64,000 bases of DNA from Prosopocoilus inquinatus. Lineage: Eukaryota; Arthropoda; Insecta; Coleoptera; Lucanidae. Shown here piece after piece: positions 63,301 through 64,000 of the stretch (the stretch's first letter is position 1; each line of letters opens with the position of its first letter). The translations under genes and the position numbers were made by a program. Under the pieces are notes generated by a model. The model searched no databases. It saw only the letters and a list, made by a program, of their open reading frames with translations, and was not told the DNA's origin. The stretch lies in NCBI GenBank assembly GCA_036172665.1, contig JAYKNF010000032.1, positions 62,001 through 126,000 on the forward strand, read 5' to 3'.

Positions 63301-64000
63301 TAGTTTTAAACGAAACAACACGTATTAGCGTTTTTCCTGTGCTGTATCTAATCGATACTTACTTATCTATCATGTTATTTGACGTTTCGATGGACTCCAG
63401 TAACTCTGATGTGAGATACGAAGTTTTCGGACGCAGCAGAAGCTGGAAATAGTTTTAAACGAAACAACACGTATTAGCGTTGTTCCTGTGATGTATCTAA
63501 TCGATCCTTACTCATCTATCATGTTATTTGACGTTCGGGTGGACTCCAGTGAGTCTGATGTGAAATACAAAGTTTTGGGACGCAGCAGGAGCTGGAAATA
63601 GTTTTAAACGAAACAACACGCATTAGCGTTGTTCCTGTGATGTATCTAATCGATCCTTACTCATCTATCATGTTATTTGACGTTTCGATGGACTCCAGTA
63701 ACTCTGATGTGAGATACGACGTTTCCGGACGCAGCAGAAGCTGGAAATAGTATTAAACGAAACAACACGTATTAGCGTTGTTCCTGTGATGTATCTAATC
63801 GATCCTTACTCATCTATCATGTTATTTGACGTTTGGATGGACTCCAGTAACTAGGATGAGAGATACAAAGATTTCGGACGCAGCAGAAGCTGGAAATAGT
63901 TTTGAACGAAACAACACCTATTAGCGTTGTTCCTGTGATGTATCTAAACGATCCTTACTTATCTAACATGTTATTTAACGTTTGGATACACTCCAGTAAG
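60311..64000 (+). repeat. Copy of 39.6-43.7 kb, running off the window end
   Basis: The first part matches 39.6-41.4 kb at 20709 bp ('ggcgttacg' 60401/39692, 'gtatataatc' 60962/40253, 'aatttttt' 62080/41371). From 62223 the offset is 20262, so three monomers present at about 41.43-41.94 kb are missing. Later shared rarities: 'gtgctatatc', 'ttaaactaaac', 'catgttacttg' (63073/42811), 'agcgtttttcctg' and 'gacgttcgggtgg'. I noticed about six differences over 1.8 kb after 62.2 kb. Confidence 0.88.

Larger units (their letters stand above)
6141..64000 (+). repeat. 149-bp satellite array, right block, plus orientation
   Basis: About 388 uninterrupted head-to-tail copies of the same monomer on the plus strand, running off the window end. 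The register (for example 'gatgtat' at 6155, 6304, 25946 and 63788) stays at multiples of 149 except for small deletions near 15755 (-5), 16711 (-9), 17980 (-1), 20128 (-9), 23482 (-2), 33910 (-2) and 50149 (-2). These account exactly for all phase drift that I measured. No transposon, unique DNA or gene interrupts it. Three domains can be separated by HOR period and monomer subtype: about 7020-14613, 14613-22190 and 22190-64000. The role is probably structural (centromeric or heterochromatic DNA), inferred from family behaviour and not from any sequence label. Confidence 0.97.
22191..64000 (+). repeat. Young large-HOR domain
   Basis: From about 22.2 kb onward new monomer subtypes appear and recur to the window end: 'taactaggatgag' (first near 22733), 'tggatacactcc' (first near 22866), 'ggtggactccagtgag' (first near 22269), 'ccagtgtgtctg' (first near 26451) and 'gtatataatcg' (25951, 29974, 32060, 36379, 40253, 45319, 48150, 52171, 55449, 59323, 60962). 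Spacings of the last marker are 27, 14, 29, 26, 34, 19, 27, 22, 26 and 11 monomers (two of them minus 2 bp), so the domain is a patchwork of overlapping multi-kilobase copies and not a simple HOR. Copies share many private variants and differ at few positions, implying recent amplification. Confidence 0.92.

Noticed and set aside
1..64000. CRISPR array
   Set aside because: Direct repeats are contiguous and 149 bp long, and there are no unique spacers between conserved repeats. Variation is spread over the whole monomer.
1..64000. Tandem-repeat protein gene (silk, mucin or secretory repeat type)
   Set aside because: 149 is not divisible by three, every monomer has stops in the best frame, and small indels are not frame preserving.
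1..64000. Transposon, rDNA, tRNA, 5S or telomeric repeat
   Set aside because: No terminal repeats, polymerase-like frames, short 5-7-bp telomere motifs or recognisable RNA gene sequence was seen anywhere. All sequence is assigned to the 149-bp satellite.

Overview
The whole window is satellite DNA: about 430 tandem copies of a single 149-bp monomer. No gene, RNA gene, mobile element or unique sequence can be supported. The sequence looks eukaryotic, most likely centromeric or pericentromeric heterochromatin in a long-read assembly. The reasons are a monomer close to nucleosome-core length, uninterrupted tandem repetition, nested higher-order repeats (HORs) and an orientation switch inside the array. 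I cannot name the species. A representative monomer (42154-42302) counted by hand has 58 G+C out of 149 (39%) and 6 CpGs, about the number expected by chance. That argues weakly against a lineage with heavy germline CpG methylation.

Layout. (1) 1-6140: about 41 monomers on the minus strand, diverged, with short weak HOR registers (4-mer and dimer) and one 32-bp monomer remnant. (2) 6140/6141: an abrupt inversion breakpoint, with no inserted sequence, after which all monomers are on the plus strand. (3) 6141 to about 7020: diverged plus-strand monomers without a clear register. (4) About 7020-14613: an HOR of 16-18 monomers (spacings 2384, 2533 and 2682 bp), two full copies and one partial. 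(5) About 14613-22190: mixed monomers with a 3417-bp (23-unit) repeat. (6) About 22190-64000: a younger, more homogeneous domain marked by monomer subtypes not seen earlier. It contains a 10428-bp (70-unit) tandem repeat, a 3278-bp (22-unit) tandem duplication, two 745-bp (5-unit) duplications, partial copies 8-30 kb apart, and precise deletions of 1, 3 and 8 whole monomers.

Monomer length is held strictly. I checked the register through the window, and every departure from multiples of 149 is explained by eight small events: a 117-bp loss near 2700, -5 near 15755, -9 at 16711 and 20128, -1 near 17980, and -2 near 23482, 33910 and 50149. All large rearrangements are whole-monomer multiples, as expected of unequal exchange and gene conversion between in-register copies.

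Nothing here looks like a protein-coding system. The most informative points are the inversion, with subtype order conserved in mirror image on both sides; the gradient from old, short-period HORs on the left to near-identical multi-kilobase HORs on the right; and a conserved dyad (AACAAC-N10-GTTGTT) plus a partial CENP-B-box-like motif in almost every monomer. Comparisons were made by eye through diagnostic variants, so statements of near identity rest on sampled positions and not on full alignment.
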